This document shows, in pieces, positions 6,165 through 15,174 of a DNA stretch of 64,000 bases (position 1 is the stretch's first letter; every line of letters begins with the position of its first letter). Source of the stretch: Leadbetterella sp. (GTDB taxonomy: Bacteria > Bacteroidota > Bacteroidia > Cytophagales > Spirosomataceae). The notes beneath the pieces were generated by a model that saw only the letters and a program-made list of their open reading frames with translations, made no database searches and was not told where the DNA came from. Where the stretch lies: the NCBI GenBank assembly GCA_019638185.1, contig JAHBUH010000018.1, positions 1 through 64,000 of the forward strand, given 5' to 3'. A program made the translations under genes and the position numbers.

Positions 6165-7409
6165 TTACTCGTACCTCAGTGACTCGATAGGGTCCATCTT
6201 GGATGCCTTGTAGGCCGGGTAGTAGCCGGAGATCAGGCCTACTACGATACATACAATAAGCCCCATAATGATCCAGTTCCAGGGGACGGTGAAGGAGCCT
6301 TCGCCATCAGACATCATATAAGAGACCACGTTTCCGGCGGAAATCCCGAGGACTACGCCGGCGATACCGCCCAGGGCGCAGATCACTACGGCTTCCATCA
6401 GGAACTGGAAGCGGATTTTGCCCGGGGTGGCGCCCAGGGCTTTGCGGATGCCGATCTCGCGGGTGCGCTCCGTGACGGATACCATCATGATGTTCATCAG
6501 GGCTATGGAGGCGCCCAGCAGGGTAATGAAGGAAATGCCGAAGCCGCCGATGCGCATGTAGCCGGTGACGGTGTTAAACTCGCCCAGCAGGGCGTCAGCC
6601 CGTTCTACCTCGAAGGAGTCCTTTTCATAGGGGCGGTCGCCGCGGACCAGCCGCATCACGGCGGTGCCCTCGGCCATCACCTCGTCCAGGTCGGTGGCAT
6701 CGGGTACGGAGGTGGTGACGGTGTAGGCGAAAGAGCCCTTGGTGTCGTAATTGCGGCCTACCTCCAGGGGGATCAGCACCTGGCGGTCGTCGTTACCGCC
6801 CGTCATGCTGCCTTTCTTTTCCAGGACGCCTACTATGGTGAAGCGGTCGTTCAGGAAGAGGAGGTCCTGGCCCACAGCCTTTCCGCCGGGGAAGAATTTC
6901 TCTACGATCTCGAAGCCCACCACGGCCACTTTGCTGCCGTAGGAGCGGTCGGTTTCGGTGATGTTCCGGCCTTCCAGTATTTTGTAGCCCTTCAGGTTGA
7001 TATAGTTTTCGTCTACCCCCACAATTGAGTTATTGGGGTTTGACTTCTCGTTCTGGTATTTGATGACTTCCGCACCGGAAACCGTGGTGAAGATGGTGAT
7101 CACGGCGGATTCGGAGCGGGAGAACCGCTCCCGGTATTCCATGGCATCGCGGAAAGAGATGGGCTTCACCGGTTTTTCGGCCCGGCCGGCTACCCGCCTT
7201 GGAAAATTGTCACGGGAAGTCATGTCAAAGGAGTTAATGCCCATGCCTTCAAAACTCTTGTCTATGGCCCCCTGCATGCTCTCAATGGCCGTCAGGATCC
7301 CTACCAGGGCCATGATACCAAACGTGATGATGGCACTGGTTAAAATGGTTCTGAGGAGGTTAGAATTAATGGATCTCAGCCCTTCCAGGATGTTTTCTTT
7401 GATGTTCAT
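6165..7409 (-). CDS. FtsX-type ABC transporter permease (MacB family)
   Basis: 414 residues from ATG 7409 (MNIKENILEGLRSINSNLLR); the frame is open further upstream, but that extension overlaps the promoter region and the divergent gene. TM1 lies at about 20-42, followed by a large periplasmic MacB-like domain (residues 45-285). Three C-terminal TM segments contain the FtsX signature MVSVTERTREIGIRKALGAT. It would pair with an ATP-binding subunit for export of lipoproteins, peptides or macrolides by a mechanotransmission mechanism; no ATPase gene is adjacent in this window, so the partner must be elsewhere. Transcribed away from the gene at 7504. Confidence 0.9.
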   Translation of the reverse strand: MNIKENILEGLRSINSNLLRTILTSAIITFGIMALVGILTAIESMQGAIDKSFEGMGINSFDMTSRDNFPRRVAGRAEKPVKPISFRDAMEYRERFSRSESAVITIFTTVSGAEVIKYQNEKSNPNNSIVGVDENYINLKGYKILEGRNITETDRSYGSKVAVVGFEIVEKFFPGGKAVGQDLLFLNDRFTIVGVLEKKGSMTGGNDDRQVLIPLEVGRNYDTKGSFAYTVTTSVPDATDLDEVMAEGTAVMRLVRGDRPYEKDSFEVERADALLGEFNTVTGYMRIGGFGISFITLLGASIALMNIMMVSVTERTREIGIRKALGATPGKIRFQFLMEAVVICALGGIAGVVLGISAGNVVSYMMSDGEGSFTVPWNWIIMGLIVCIVVGLISGYYPAYKASKMDPIESLRYE

Positions 7410-7503
7410 AAATAAAATTCCCTTTAATGGAATTAACTTTGAGGACTGATCGCCGCAATATCCGGAGACCGTCACAGTTATTAATGCAAAGTTCAGAACG
7501 CCG

Positions 7504-8784
7504 ATGGGAAATAGCAAGCACTTGAAACGAGCCATTTTGCCGCTTATCATATTTTTAGGCCTTTTCCGGGGGGCCTCAGCTAACCAGTTGATGATCCCCA
7601 TGGATGAAACCCAGACCAATCACCTCAAGGCCTATGGTGTGGCTTTCTGGGTGCTGAAGAATTACGAGACGGAGATCGACTGGCTGTTGAATTACCGGGG
7701 TGGGAGCTTTTTAATGCCCATGACCCAGAATTTTGTCAATGAATGCGTGATCCGGGGCGTGAGCTACGAGATCATTTCAGAGGCCGATGCCGCTAATGTA
7801 CTGGCCACAGTACGGAACCCGGATGCCAATATGGACGCCGTAAAGCTGCAGAAAGCGCCTAAAATAGCCGTTTATACGCCTAAAAGCGCTATGCCCTGGG
7901 ATGATGCCGTGACCCTGGCCCTGACCTATGCCGAGATCTCCTTTGACAAAGTATATGACGATGAAGTGCTGGAAGGAAAACTGCCGGAATATGACTGGCT
8001 GCACCTGCACCACGAAGATTTTACCGGGCAGTTTGGTAAGTTTATTTTGCATGCCCAGAAGAAATGGTTCCAGGATCAGAAACGCGACCTGGAGGCGATA
8101 GCCCGTAAGCACGGTTTTGAGAAGGTGTCACAGCTGCGGGGAGCCGTAGCTAAAAAAATCTGGGAGTTTGTACAGGGAGGAGGCTATATGTTTGCCATGT
8201 GCAATGCCACGGATACCTTTGAAATCGCTATGGCCGCGCAGGGAGTGGATATTGTGGAGCGGATATACGACGGCGACGGCATGGATCCTAAAGCCGACGA
8301 GAAGCTGAATTTCGACGCGACTTTCGCTTTCAGGGATTTTAAACTGGTGAAAGATCCTTACGAAGTGGAGTTTTCCAGCATTGACCACCGTCAGGAGCAG
8401 CGGGGTGTGGTGGAAGGAAACGACTTTTTTACGCTTTTTGAGTTTTCGGCCAAGTATGACCCCGTGCCCACCATGCTTACCCAGAATCACCAGAGCGTGA
8501 TCAAGGGCTTTATGGGCCAGACCACGGCTTTCCGTAAGCCTTTTATCAAGTCGGAAGTGCTGATCCTGGCCGAAAGCCGCGAGCTGGGCGAGGCCCGGTA
8601 TATCCACGGTACGGCCGGCAAGGGCTTCTGGACCTATTACGGCGGCCATGACCCCGAAGATTACCAGCATTATGTGGATGAAGAGCCCACTGACCTGAAC
8701 CTGCATCCCAATTCGGCCGGTTACCGGCTCATTTTAAATAATGTACTCTTCCCGGCTGCCAAGAAAAAGAAAATGAAAACATAA
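7504..8784 (+). CDS. Conserved secreted protein of the 'asparagine synthetase B' label family
   Basis: 426 residues with an N-terminal signal peptide (ILPLIIFLGLFRGASA, cleavage near residue 27). The mature start is ANQLMIPMDETQTNHLKAYG. Homologues in Bacteroidota databases are often labelled asparagine synthetase B, but I see neither an N-terminal catalytic cysteine nor the PP-loop SGGxDS of that enzyme, and the protein is exported, so the label is misleading. Recognisable pieces include DYDWLHLHHEDFTGQFGKF-like, FVQGGGYMFAMCNATDTFE and GTAGKGFWTYYGGHDPEDYQ, which resemble a glutamine-amidotransferase-like fold used for binding. True function unknown. The next gene follows 11 nt later, so an operon is likely. 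Confidence 0.8.
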   Translation: MGNSKHLKRAILPLIIFLGLFRGASANQLMIPMDETQTNHLKAYGVAFWVLKNYETEIDWLLNYRGGSFLMPMTQNFVNECVIRGVSYEIISEADAANVLATVRNPDANMDAVKLQKAPKIAVYTPKSAMPWDDAVTLALTYAEISFDKVYDDEVLEGKLPEYDWLHLHHEDFTGQFGKFILHAQKKWFQDQKRDLEAIARKHGFEKVSQLRGAVAKKIWEFVQGGGYMFAMCNATDTFEIAMAAQGVDIVERIYDGDGMDPKADEKLNFDATFAFRDFKLVKDPYEVEFSSIDHRQEQRGVVEGNDFFTLFEFSAKYDPVPTMLTQNHQSVIKGFMGQTTAFRKPFIKSEVLILAESRELGEARYIHGTAGKGFWTYYGGHDPEDYQHYVDEEPTDLNLHPNSAGYRLILNNVLFPAAKKKKMKT

Positions 8785-8795
8785 ACTATCTTATA

Positions 8796-9740
8796 ATGAA
8801 CAAATTGTATTTCTTATTTTCACTACTTTTAACCCATGGATTCTTAAGTGCGCAGAGCTTTTCAAAAGATTCGGTATTGAAACAGTTCCAATATTATGAA
8901 ACACACCTTGCTACAGACAGTGTGGATCTGAGCAAGAGGAAAATTACGAAAACCAAAGGGCTGTATAAAGTGGAAGACCGCTTCCCGGACGGGTCTTTGG
9001 CGGCCATTCTGCTTACTAACCAGGCTCCCACAGGCAGGCTTTACCCTTCCATCCTTTCGCTGAATGAATTTTATCCCAATGGAAAAGTCCGGACACGGGT
9101 AGAACGGGGGGCTGGCTCAAAGGATAAAACCGAAGTAGTACATTTTAATAACGGCAATGTGTACATGGAAAGCGAGTGGAAAGAGGGCAAATGGAACATT
9201 GTGAAAATGTATAGCCCGGAAGGAGAGGTTTTAGCGGAAAACGGGAACGGAACGGCCGTGCTACTTTCTGATTTTGAGGGGGAACGTACCCTGGAGACAG
9301 GGCCCCTGCTGAATGGTATGCCTGCCGGGAAGTGGGAGGGGTATTATGCCTCCGGCGACTTTTTCTTTGAAGAAAATAGCTCAGAACCGGGCCGGGTTTC
9401 GGGCACTTCTTATGACCGGCAGGGGAATAAATACGCCTACCAGGAGAATATGAAGGGCGTAACGTTTAAAGGCGGGGATAAAGAGCTTTTTCACTTTATT
9501 TCGCGCAATTTAGAGGTAAACCCCGGGAAGATGAGCCCGGGAAGGGTAGATCTCCGGTTTAAGGTAGACAAGGAAGGCCGGGTTTCGGAAGTGGAAAGTA
9601 TGACTAAGGATAACCCGGGCCTGGTCAGTGCAGCTACCCGGATGGTAATGGCTACTAACGGAAAGTGGAACCCGGGCATGAAACGCGGGCAGCTCACTTC
9701 CATGTATTATACCCTGCCGGTGATTTACAGGTTACAATAA
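8796..9740 (+). CDS. Secreted MORN-repeat protein with TonB C-terminal domain
   Basis: 314 residues. There is a signal peptide at 1-19 (LYFLFSLLLTHGFLSAQS). Residues about 50-200 contain MORN/YwqK-like strands (FPDGSLAAILL, FYPNGKVRTRV, NNGNVYMESEWKEGKW, ASGDFFFEENS). The last 90 residues (VDLRFKVDKEGRVSEVESM through YYTLPVIYRLQ) match the TonB C-terminal fold, with the usual long-range variation of VxFxVxxDGxVxxV. There is no TM anchor or proline-rich linker, so it is not a classical energy-coupling TonB. A periplasmic or surface-exposed binding protein is likely. It follows the previous gene by 11 nt. Confidence 0.75.
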   Translation: MNKLYFLFSLLLTHGFLSAQSFSKDSVLKQFQYYETHLATDSVDLSKRKITKTKGLYKVEDRFPDGSLAAILLTNQAPTGRLYPSILSLNEFYPNGKVRTRVERGAGSKDKTEVVHFNNGNVYMESEWKEGKWNIVKMYSPEGEVLAENGNGTAVLLSDFEGERTLETGPLLNGMPAGKWEGYYASGDFFFEENSSEPGRVSGTSYDRQGNKYAYQENMKGVTFKGGDKELFHFISRNLEVNPGKMSPGRVDLRFKVDKEGRVSEVESMTKDNPGLVSAATRMVMATNGKWNPGMKRGQLTSMYYTLPVIYRLQ

Positions 9741-9794
9741 CCCCAAGCCGGGACATCTGCTTCAAAATAATTAAGACCGGCGGGAGCGGTTGGC

Positions 9795-11291
9795 TTGAAA
9801 TTTGAACAGGTAGTTCCCGTGAGCTTTCAATTATTCAGACGGATCTTTGTAGCTGCGGGGCTCCTTTCCGCAGGTGTAGTGTGTGCCCAGTCCGGTCGAC
9901 CAGTGATCTATACGGCTGAGTTCGGTGGCCTCTATTCCCTCAATAACCGGGCGCCGTTCTGGATGCGGAGTAACCAGTTCGGGATATTGCCTGACTCCGG
10001 CAATACCTTTTTCTTCCGTCACAGCCTGTATACCAAAGAAGATACTTCCGCCCGGCGGTGGAAGCTGAGCGCCGGCCTGGAAATGGTGACCATGGTGGGA
10101 GAGGAGACCCGGCTTATGCTTCCGGAGGCTTTTATTTCGGTTCGGCGGGGTAAGGTTCAGCTACTGGCCGGCCGTAAGAAACAAATCCACGGGTTTACGG
10201 ATACCACCCTCAGCAGCGGCTCTATCACCTGGTCTGGGAATGCGCTCCCCCTGCCTGAGATCCAGATCTCCCTCCCGGATTATATAACGTTTTTTAACGG
10301 ATTTTTCGGGATCAAAGGGCATTACGCCCATGCGTGGTTTGGCGATCAGCCCTACGCAAAAAAATATTTCCTCCATCAGAAATCCTTATATGCCCGCTTG
10401 GGAAGCGGGCGGATCCGCCTTCACGGCGGCATCATGCATCACGTGCAGTGGGGCGGTGAGCCTAAATTCCAGGTTCCGGAAGAAGGCTGGCTGACCATTA
10501 ACGACCGCTATGCCACCGGCTGGGGCGTTTACCGTGACGTGGTCTTTCCTTTTCATAACCCGCCGGCAGACTCGGCCCATGTGGCTTCCTTTGATTTTGA
10601 GAACCGTTACGGCAATCACCTGGGTCAGATCGATATCGGCGGGGAACTGAACACGGCGAATGCCCGCTGGCTGTTTTATAAGCAGCTGCCCTTTGAAACC
10701 GGGCAGACTTTCAGCAGCCTGGGAAACCTGGACGACGGCGTTTACGGGATATCGGTGGCTTCCAAACAGCCGGAAGGCTGGCTCCGGCGGGTGGTGGTGG
10801 AGTTTGTGCACACCACTAACCAGGGCATGTACCGCTCCGGACTGCTCCGGCTGCTGGGATTTAAAGGCCGGCATTACGGTCGGAACCAGAATTTTTACTT
10901 CAGCCATGCCCAGTACCCTGACGGGTGGTCCTACCGGCAGAAGTCGCTGGGTTCCCCTTTCCTGGTGCCTAATCCCGACATCCGCGATGAGAAGTCGATC
11001 TACGCCAGTAATTACTTTGCTAACAATAATAACATCAAAGCGGGCTACCTGGGCCTGATCACGCGGCTCTCGGCCGTGGAGATGGAAACCCGTATTTCCT
11101 TCAGTAAAAACTACGGTACAGGTGAAAATATTCTCCATGAAACCGCTGACCAGCTGTCTTTTGTCCATAAAATGACCCTGCCCATCCCGCAGCGGGGAGG
11201 CTTTATCCAGCTGAACGTAGGCATAGACCACGGCGACCTGATCAAAGACAATTACGGTATTATGCTTTCCTGGAAAAAAATATGGGAGTGA
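9795..11291 (+). CDS. Capsule assembly Wzi family outer-membrane protein
   Basis: 498 residues. The N-terminus has a signal peptide (FRRIFVAAGLLSAGVVCAQ). The rest is a beta-barrel pattern with alternating strands and the Wzi-type opening EFGGLYSLNNRAPFWMRSNQ, then GRKKQIHG and GNALPLPEIQISLPDY. It ends in a strand with aromatic residues (IMLSWKKIWE), as expected for an outer-membrane barrel. Wzi binds capsular polysaccharide at the surface in enteric bacteria; in Bacteroidota the family is common and its ligand mostly unknown. The start is TTG 9795, or GTG 9819, which leaves the signal peptide intact. No capsule genes are adjacent. Confidence 0.85.
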   Translation: MKFEQVVPVSFQLFRRIFVAAGLLSAGVVCAQSGRPVIYTAEFGGLYSLNNRAPFWMRSNQFGILPDSGNTFFFRHSLYTKEDTSARRWKLSAGLEMVTMVGEETRLMLPEAFISVRRGKVQLLAGRKKQIHGFTDTTLSSGSITWSGNALPLPEIQISLPDYITFFNGFFGIKGHYAHAWFGDQPYAKKYFLHQKSLYARLGSGRIRLHGGIMHHVQWGGEPKFQVPEEGWLTINDRYATGWGVYRDVVFPFHNPPADSAHVASFDFENRYGNHLGQIDIGGELNTANARWLFYKQLPFETGQTFSSLGNLDDGVYGISVASKQPEGWLRRVVVEFVHTTNQGMYRSGLLRLLGFKGRHYGRNQNFYFSHAQYPDGWSYRQKSLGSPFLVPNPDIRDEKSIYASNYFANNNNIKAGYLGLITRLSAVEMETRISFSKNYGTGENILHETADQLSFVHKMTLPIPQRGGFIQLNVGIDHGDLIKDNYGIMLSWKKIWE

Positions 11292-11369
11292 GTTTTTAAA
11301 AAACGGGCCATGTATAATCCACGTTTATGTACTATTTTTGCGGATTGATTACTTTTATCATCGCATTTT

Positions 11370-13157
11370 GTGAAGAACATACGGAACTTTTGTATTATAG
11401 CCCACATTGACCACGGCAAAAGCACGCTGGCCGACCGCCTCCTGGAATTTACCGGAACGGTGTCGGCCCGCGATATGCAGGCGCAGCTCCTGGACGACAT
11501 GGACCTGGAGCGGGAGCGCGGCATTACCATCAAAAGCCACGCCATCCAGATGAATTATGAATTTCAGGGGGAGCAATACACGCTGAACCTGATTGATACC
11601 CCGGGCCACGTAGACTTCAGCTATGAGGTTTCACGCTCCATAGCCGCCTGTGAAGGCGCACTGCTGATTGTGGATGCCGCCCAGGGGATAGAAGCCCAGA
11701 CCATCAGTAACCTCTTCCTGGCCCTGGAATATGACCTGGAGATCATCCCGGTGATCAATAAGATAGACCTGCCCGGCGCCATGATCGAAGAAGTGAAAGA
11801 CCAGATCGTGGACCTGATCGGTATTGACCCGGAGAAGATCGTGCTGGCCAGTGCCAAGGAGGGGATCGGCATCACCGATATCCTGGAGGCCGTGGTAAAC
11901 CGCGTGCCGGCACCGAAAGGGGATCCCTCTGCTGCATTTCAGGGACTGATCTTTGACTCGGTGTTTAACTCGTACCGGGGTATTGAGGTTATTTTCCGGG
12001 TAAAGAACGGCAGCATCCGGAAGGGCGACAAAGTGAAGTTTATTGCCACCGGCAAAGAATATATTGCAGACGAGATCGGCAGCCTGAAGCTGAAAAAGCA
12101 GCCGAAAGACGTGATCGAATGCGGGGATGTGGGTTACCTGATCTCCGGCATAAAGGTGGCCAAAGAAGTGAAAGTAGGGGATACCATTACCCATACCGAC
12201 CGGCCTTCTACCGCCCCCATTAAAGGGTTTGAAGAAGTAAAACCCATGGTTTTTGCGGGGATTTACCCGGTGGAAACCACGGATTTTGAGGAGCTGCGCG
12301 ACTCCATGGATAAGCTGCAGCTGAACGATGCCTCACTGGTATGGGAGCCGGAAACTTCGGCCGCCCTGGGCTTCGGGTTCCGCTGCGGGTTCCTGGGCAT
12401 GCTGCACATGGAGATCATCCAGGAGCGACTGGAGCGGGAGTTTGACATGACGGTGATCACCACGGTGCCTTCCGTGAAGTTTATTGTGAACACCAAACGC
12501 AAGGAAACCCTGCACGTATCGGCACCCAGCGAGATGCCGGATCCTAACGTGATCGAGTCCATTGAAGAGCCTTTTATCAATGCCCAGATCATCACAGCCG
12601 CAGAATATGTAGGGCCCATTATGAAGCTTTGCATGGATAAGCGGGGCGTAGTGAAAAACCAGGTGTACCTGACGGCTACCCGGGTGGAGCTCACCTTTGA
12701 TATGCCGCTTTCCGAGGTGGTTTTCGACTTTTTTGATAAACTGAAGTCCATTTCACGCGGATATGCGTCACTGGACTATACGCTGATCGGCTACCGGGAG
12801 TCTAACCTGGTGAAGCTGGATGTGCTGCTGAACGGCGATCCGGTGGATGCGCTTTCGGCCATTGTGCACCGCGATAAAGCCTACGACTGGGGCAAAAAGC
12901 TGTGTGAGAAACTGAAGGAGCTGCTGCCGCGCCAGCAGTTCGAGATTGCGATCCAGGCGGCTATCGGCGCCAAGGTGATCGCCCGGGAAACGGTAAAGGC
13001 CATCCGGAAAGACGTAACGGCCAAGTGTTACGGCGGTGACATCAGCCGGAAGCGGAAGCTCCTGGAAAAGCAGAAAAAAGGTAAAAAGCGCATGCGCCAG
13101 ATCGGTTCCGTAGAGGTGCCCCAGGAAGCCTTCATGGCCGTTCTTAAGATCAACTAG
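11370..13157 (+). CDS. lepA: Elongation factor 4 (LepA)
   Basis: 595 residues, the usual LepA length. Starts at GTG 11370 ([18 protein letters not shown]). GTPase motifs are clear: AHIDHGKST (G1), RGITIKSH (G2), DTPGHVD (G3), NKIDLP (G4) and SAKEGIG (G5). The LepA-specific C-terminal region is present (RREVTLK-like basic tail, [20 protein letters not shown]), with the long basic CTD ending FMAVLKIN. It is a ribosome-associated GTPase that helps 30S biogenesis and resolves stalled or mistranslocated ribosomes. It is a single gene with its own upstream region and is followed by an unusual C-run-rich 3' region. Confidence 0.97.
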   Translation: MKNIRNFCIIAHIDHGKSTLADRLLEFTGTVSARDMQAQLLDDMDLERERGITIKSHAIQMNYEFQGEQYTLNLIDTPGHVDFSYEVSRSIAACEGALLIVDAAQGIEAQTISNLFLALEYDLEIIPVINKIDLPGAMIEEVKDQIVDLIGIDPEKIVLASAKEGIGITDILEAVVNRVPAPKGDPSAAFQGLIFDSVFNSYRGIEVIFRVKNGSIRKGDKVKFIATGKEYIADEIGSLKLKKQPKDVIECGDVGYLISGIKVAKEVKVGDTITHTDRPSTAPIKGFEEVKPMVFAGIYPVETTDFEELRDSMDKLQLNDASLVWEPETSAALGFGFRCGFLGMLHMEIIQERLEREFDMTVITTVPSVKFIVNTKRKETLHVSAPSEMPDPNVIESIEEPFINAQIITAAEYVGPIMKLCMDKRGVVKNQVYLTATRVELTFDMPLSEVVFDFFDKLKSISRGYASLDYTLIGYRESNLVKLDVLLNGDPVDALSAIVHRDKAYDWGKKLCEKLKELLPRQQFEIAIQAAIGAKVIARETVKAIRKDVTAKCYGGDISRKRKLLEKQKKGKKRMRQIGSVEVPQEAFMAVLKIN

Positions 13158-13169
13158 CCCGGTTTATCC

Positions 13170-13345
13170 CATACCTCTATTACCCCCGGGCGCGGTCCGG
13201 GGAGAACGAGCCCCGTGCTCCTGATGCCCGGCTACCGCCCCGGATGCAGTCCCGGACCCCGAGCCCGGCCCTCCCGGAACAGTATCTCCGGTCCGTAAAC
13301 CCGACAATCCCCGGCGCCCCCACCCCGCTCTGCCCCGGTGTGAGC
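13170..13345 (+). other. C-run-rich intergenic segment after lepA
   Basis: The 312-bp lepA-pdhC gap is not a gene. Its first half has more than fifteen runs of three to five C on the plus strand, many in CCCGG or CCCCGG contexts, including the inverted repeat CCCCGG/CCGGGG near 13184-13202. The minus strand is correspondingly G-run-rich (G-quadruplex potential). The RNA from lepA would be C-rich, as expected of a Rho-loading site. A minus-strand frame here (13164-13385) encodes only Gly/Arg/Pro-rich low-complexity sequence and is rejected as a gene. Confidence 0.55.
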
Positions 13346-13376
13346 CCCTGACAAAGGGGATACAGTTATTTTTTTG
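13345..13376 (+). terminator. Weak hairpin before a T-run, downstream of lepA
   Basis: CCCCT (13345-13349) and AGGGG (13355-13359) form a 5-bp stem with a 5-nt loop. An AT-rich stretch with seven or more T (13368-13375) begins 8 nt later. It may finish lepA transcription together with the C-rich segment. Confidence 0.35.
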
Positions 13377-13418
13377 AAAATTCACTGCTAAAAATACGGT
13401 GTTCCCTGAATTGATTTG

Positions 13419-13426
13419 TATTTTTG
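13419..13426 (+). promoter_or_regulatory. -7 promoter element of pdhC
   Basis: TATTTTTG exactly matches TAnnTTTG. Predicted start is near 13430, 40 nt before the pdhC ATG. No good TTTG is found 19 nt upstream. Confidence 0.5.
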
Positions 13427-13469
13427 AAACGCAGTAATAACATACAGAACAAATATAGAAATAACAGAT

Positions 13470-15089
13470 ATGGCAGAAGTAATTAGAATGCCCAAAATGA
13501 GTGATACCATGGAAGAAGGCGTGATTGCCGCATGGAACGTGAAAGTTGGGGATGTAGTGAAATCAGGTGATATTCTGGCCGAAGTAGAAACGGACAAGGC
13601 CACCATGGATATGGAATCCTACTACGATGGTACGGTATTGTACATTGGGGTAGAGAAAGGTCAGGCCGTACCCATAGACGCCGTGATCGCTGTGATCGGT
13701 AAACCCGGCGAAGACTACCAGTCACTCATCGGCAATGCCGCTCCTGCCAAAAAAGAAGAAACCACCGCGCCTGCCGCTGAAGCTCCTGCCAGCGCACCGG
13801 CTGAAACCATCGATACTTCTAATATCAAGGCCGCAGTGATCGAAATGCCGCTCCTGAGCGATACCATGACCGAGGGCGTGATCCATAAATGGCTGAAGAA
13901 AGTGGGCGATACCGTGAAATCGGGTGACCTGCTGGCAGAAGTGGAAACCGACAAGGCCACCATGGAGATCGAAGCTTACGAAGACGGTACCCTGCTGTAT
14001 ATAGGTGTCCAGGAAGGCCAGGCCGCCCCGGTGAACTCGGTGATAGCGGTGATCGGTGAGCCCGGTGCTGATTATGAAACCCTGATCAAAGCTAAATCCG
14101 GCGGCGCAGCTAAAAAAGAGGAGGCCCCGGCCGCCCCGGCTGCAGCACCTGCTAAAGAGGAGGCTCCGAAAGCCGCCCCTGCCCCGGCAGAGGAAGCTCC
14201 GGCGGTTGCGTCAACGGGCCGGATCCTGGCTTCACCACTGGCTAAGAGCCTCGCCAAAGAAAAAGGAATTGATATTGCTAAAGTGAAAGGAAGCGGCGAA
14301 GGTGGCCGGATCATCAAGGCGGATGTGGACAATTACGTTCCTTCAGCCGCACCGGCTGCAGCGAAAGGCGCCACTGCCCTTACGCCTTCCATCACCGGGC
14401 AGGAGAGCTTCGAGGAAATTCCGCTCACCCAGATGCGGAAGGCCATTGCCCGCAGCCTGGCGGACTCCCAAAGCACGGCTGTGGCCTTTAGTGTTAACAT
14501 GGAGATCAACATGGATAACGCCATCAAGGCCCGCGGTGTGATGAATGACGCCTCACCGGTGAAAATATCATTTAACGACATGGTGCTGAAGGCCTGTGCC
14601 GTAGCGCTTAAAAAACATCCGAGTGTGAACTCTTCGTGGAGAGGGGATCACATCCGGCAAAATCACCACGTACACATCGGTATGGCCGTGGCCGTGGAAG
14701 CCGGGCTGGTAGTGCCGGTGATCCGTTTTGCGGATGCGCTTTCGCTGTCTACGCTGGCCGCCACTACCAAAGAGCTGGGTGGAAAAGCCAAGAACGGCAA
14801 GCTTCAGCCGGCCGACTGGGAAGGAAACACCTTCACGGTGAGTAACCTGGGGATGTTTGGGGTAGACTCCTTTAACTCCATCATCAATAACCCGAAAAAC
14901 GAATCGTGTATCCTGTCAGTAGGGGGTATTAAAGAGACTGTAGCGGTGAAAAACGGGCAGTTTTACGCCACTAACATCATGAAAGTGACCCTTACCTGTG
15001 ACCACCGCGTAGTAGACGGTGCGCTGGGAGCGGCCTTCCTGGTAACGCTCAGAGAGCTGCTGGAAGAGCCGTACAAACTATTGGTATAA
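13470..15089 (+). CDS. pdhC: Pyruvate dehydrogenase E2, dihydrolipoyllysine acetyltransferase (two lipoyl domains)
   Basis: 539 residues. Lipoyl domain 1 (residues 1-78) has the lipoylation lysine in VETDKATMDME. Lipoyl domain 2 (about 118-200) has VETDKATMEIE. Ala/Pro/Glu-rich linkers follow each. A peripheral subunit-binding domain lies at about 255-290 (LASPLAKSLAKEKGIDIAKV, GRIIKADV). The catalytic acyltransferase domain runs from about 310 to the end, with the active-site DHRVVDGALGA. The protein forms the core of the pyruvate dehydrogenase complex and transfers acetyl groups to CoA. The E1 genes are not adjacent. A branched-chain E2 is less likely given the duplicated lipoyl domain typical of Bacteroidota PDH. 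Confidence 0.93.
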   Translation: MAEVIRMPKMSDTMEEGVIAAWNVKVGDVVKSGDILAEVETDKATMDMESYYDGTVLYIGVEKGQAVPIDAVIAVIGKPGEDYQSLIGNAAPAKKEETTAPAAEAPASAPAETIDTSNIKAAVIEMPLLSDTMTEGVIHKWLKKVGDTVKSGDLLAEVETDKATMEIEAYEDGTLLYIGVQEGQAAPVNSVIAVIGEPGADYETLIKAKSGGAAKKEEAPAAPAAAPAKEEAPKAAPAPAEEAPAVASTGRILASPLAKSLAKEKGIDIAKVKGSGEGGRIIKADVDNYVPSAAPAAAKGATALTPSITGQESFEEIPLTQMRKAIARSLADSQSTAVAFSVNMEINMDNAIKARGVMNDASPVKISFNDMVLKACAVALKKHPSVNSSWRGDHIRQNHHVHIGMAVAVEAGLVVPVIRFADALSLSTLAATTKELGGKAKNGKLQPADWEGNTFTVSNLGMFGVDSFNSIINNPKNESCILSVGGIKETVAVKNGQFYATNIMKVTLTCDHRVVDGALGAAFLVTLRELLEEPYKLLV

Positions 15090-15098
15090 ATTTAGTCA

Positions 15099-15170
15099 GG
15101 GACTGTCTAACATGAGGGGCGTGAGCCTCGCTCACCGGGAAGCCGGTGACATGCACGACAGTCCCTTTTT
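15099..15170 (+). promoter_or_regulatory. Three-stem structured leader/terminator between pdhC and hslV
   Basis: An outer 9-bp stem pairs GGGACTGTC (15099-15107) with GACAGTCCC (15157-15165) and is followed immediately by TTTTT. Inside are two compact hairpins. GGGGC-GTGA-GCCTC (15116-15129, one G-T pair) has a GNRA loop. TCACCGG-GAAG-CCGGTGA (15132-15149) has a 7-bp stem and tetraloop. The structure ends 4 nt before the hslV start at 15175. It could be a pdhC terminator, an attenuator controlling hslV, or a ligand- or temperature-responsive leader. The fold is read directly; the role is inferred. Confidence 0.55.
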
Positions 15171-15174
15171 AGTT

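Noticed and set aside
7504-8784. Asparagine synthetase B assignment
   Set aside because: No N-terminal cysteine nucleophile, no SGGxDS PP-loop, and the protein has a signal peptide; the label is a database habit.
10386-11231. Long minus-strand frame opposite the Wzi-like gene
   Set aside because: Shadow of a well-supported plus-strand beta-barrel gene; the translation is rich in His, Arg and Val without domain features.
13164-13385. Minus-strand open frame after lepA
   Set aside because: The encoded protein is only Gly/Arg/Pro/Ser low-complexity sequence from C-run DNA, has no start context, and overlaps a probable terminator.
13470-15089. Branched-chain oxoacid or 2-oxoglutarate dehydrogenase E2
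   Set aside because: Two lipoyl domains with Ala/Pro linkers and the DHRVVDGA site fit the pyruvate complex better; the other two usually have one lipoyl domain in these bacteria.
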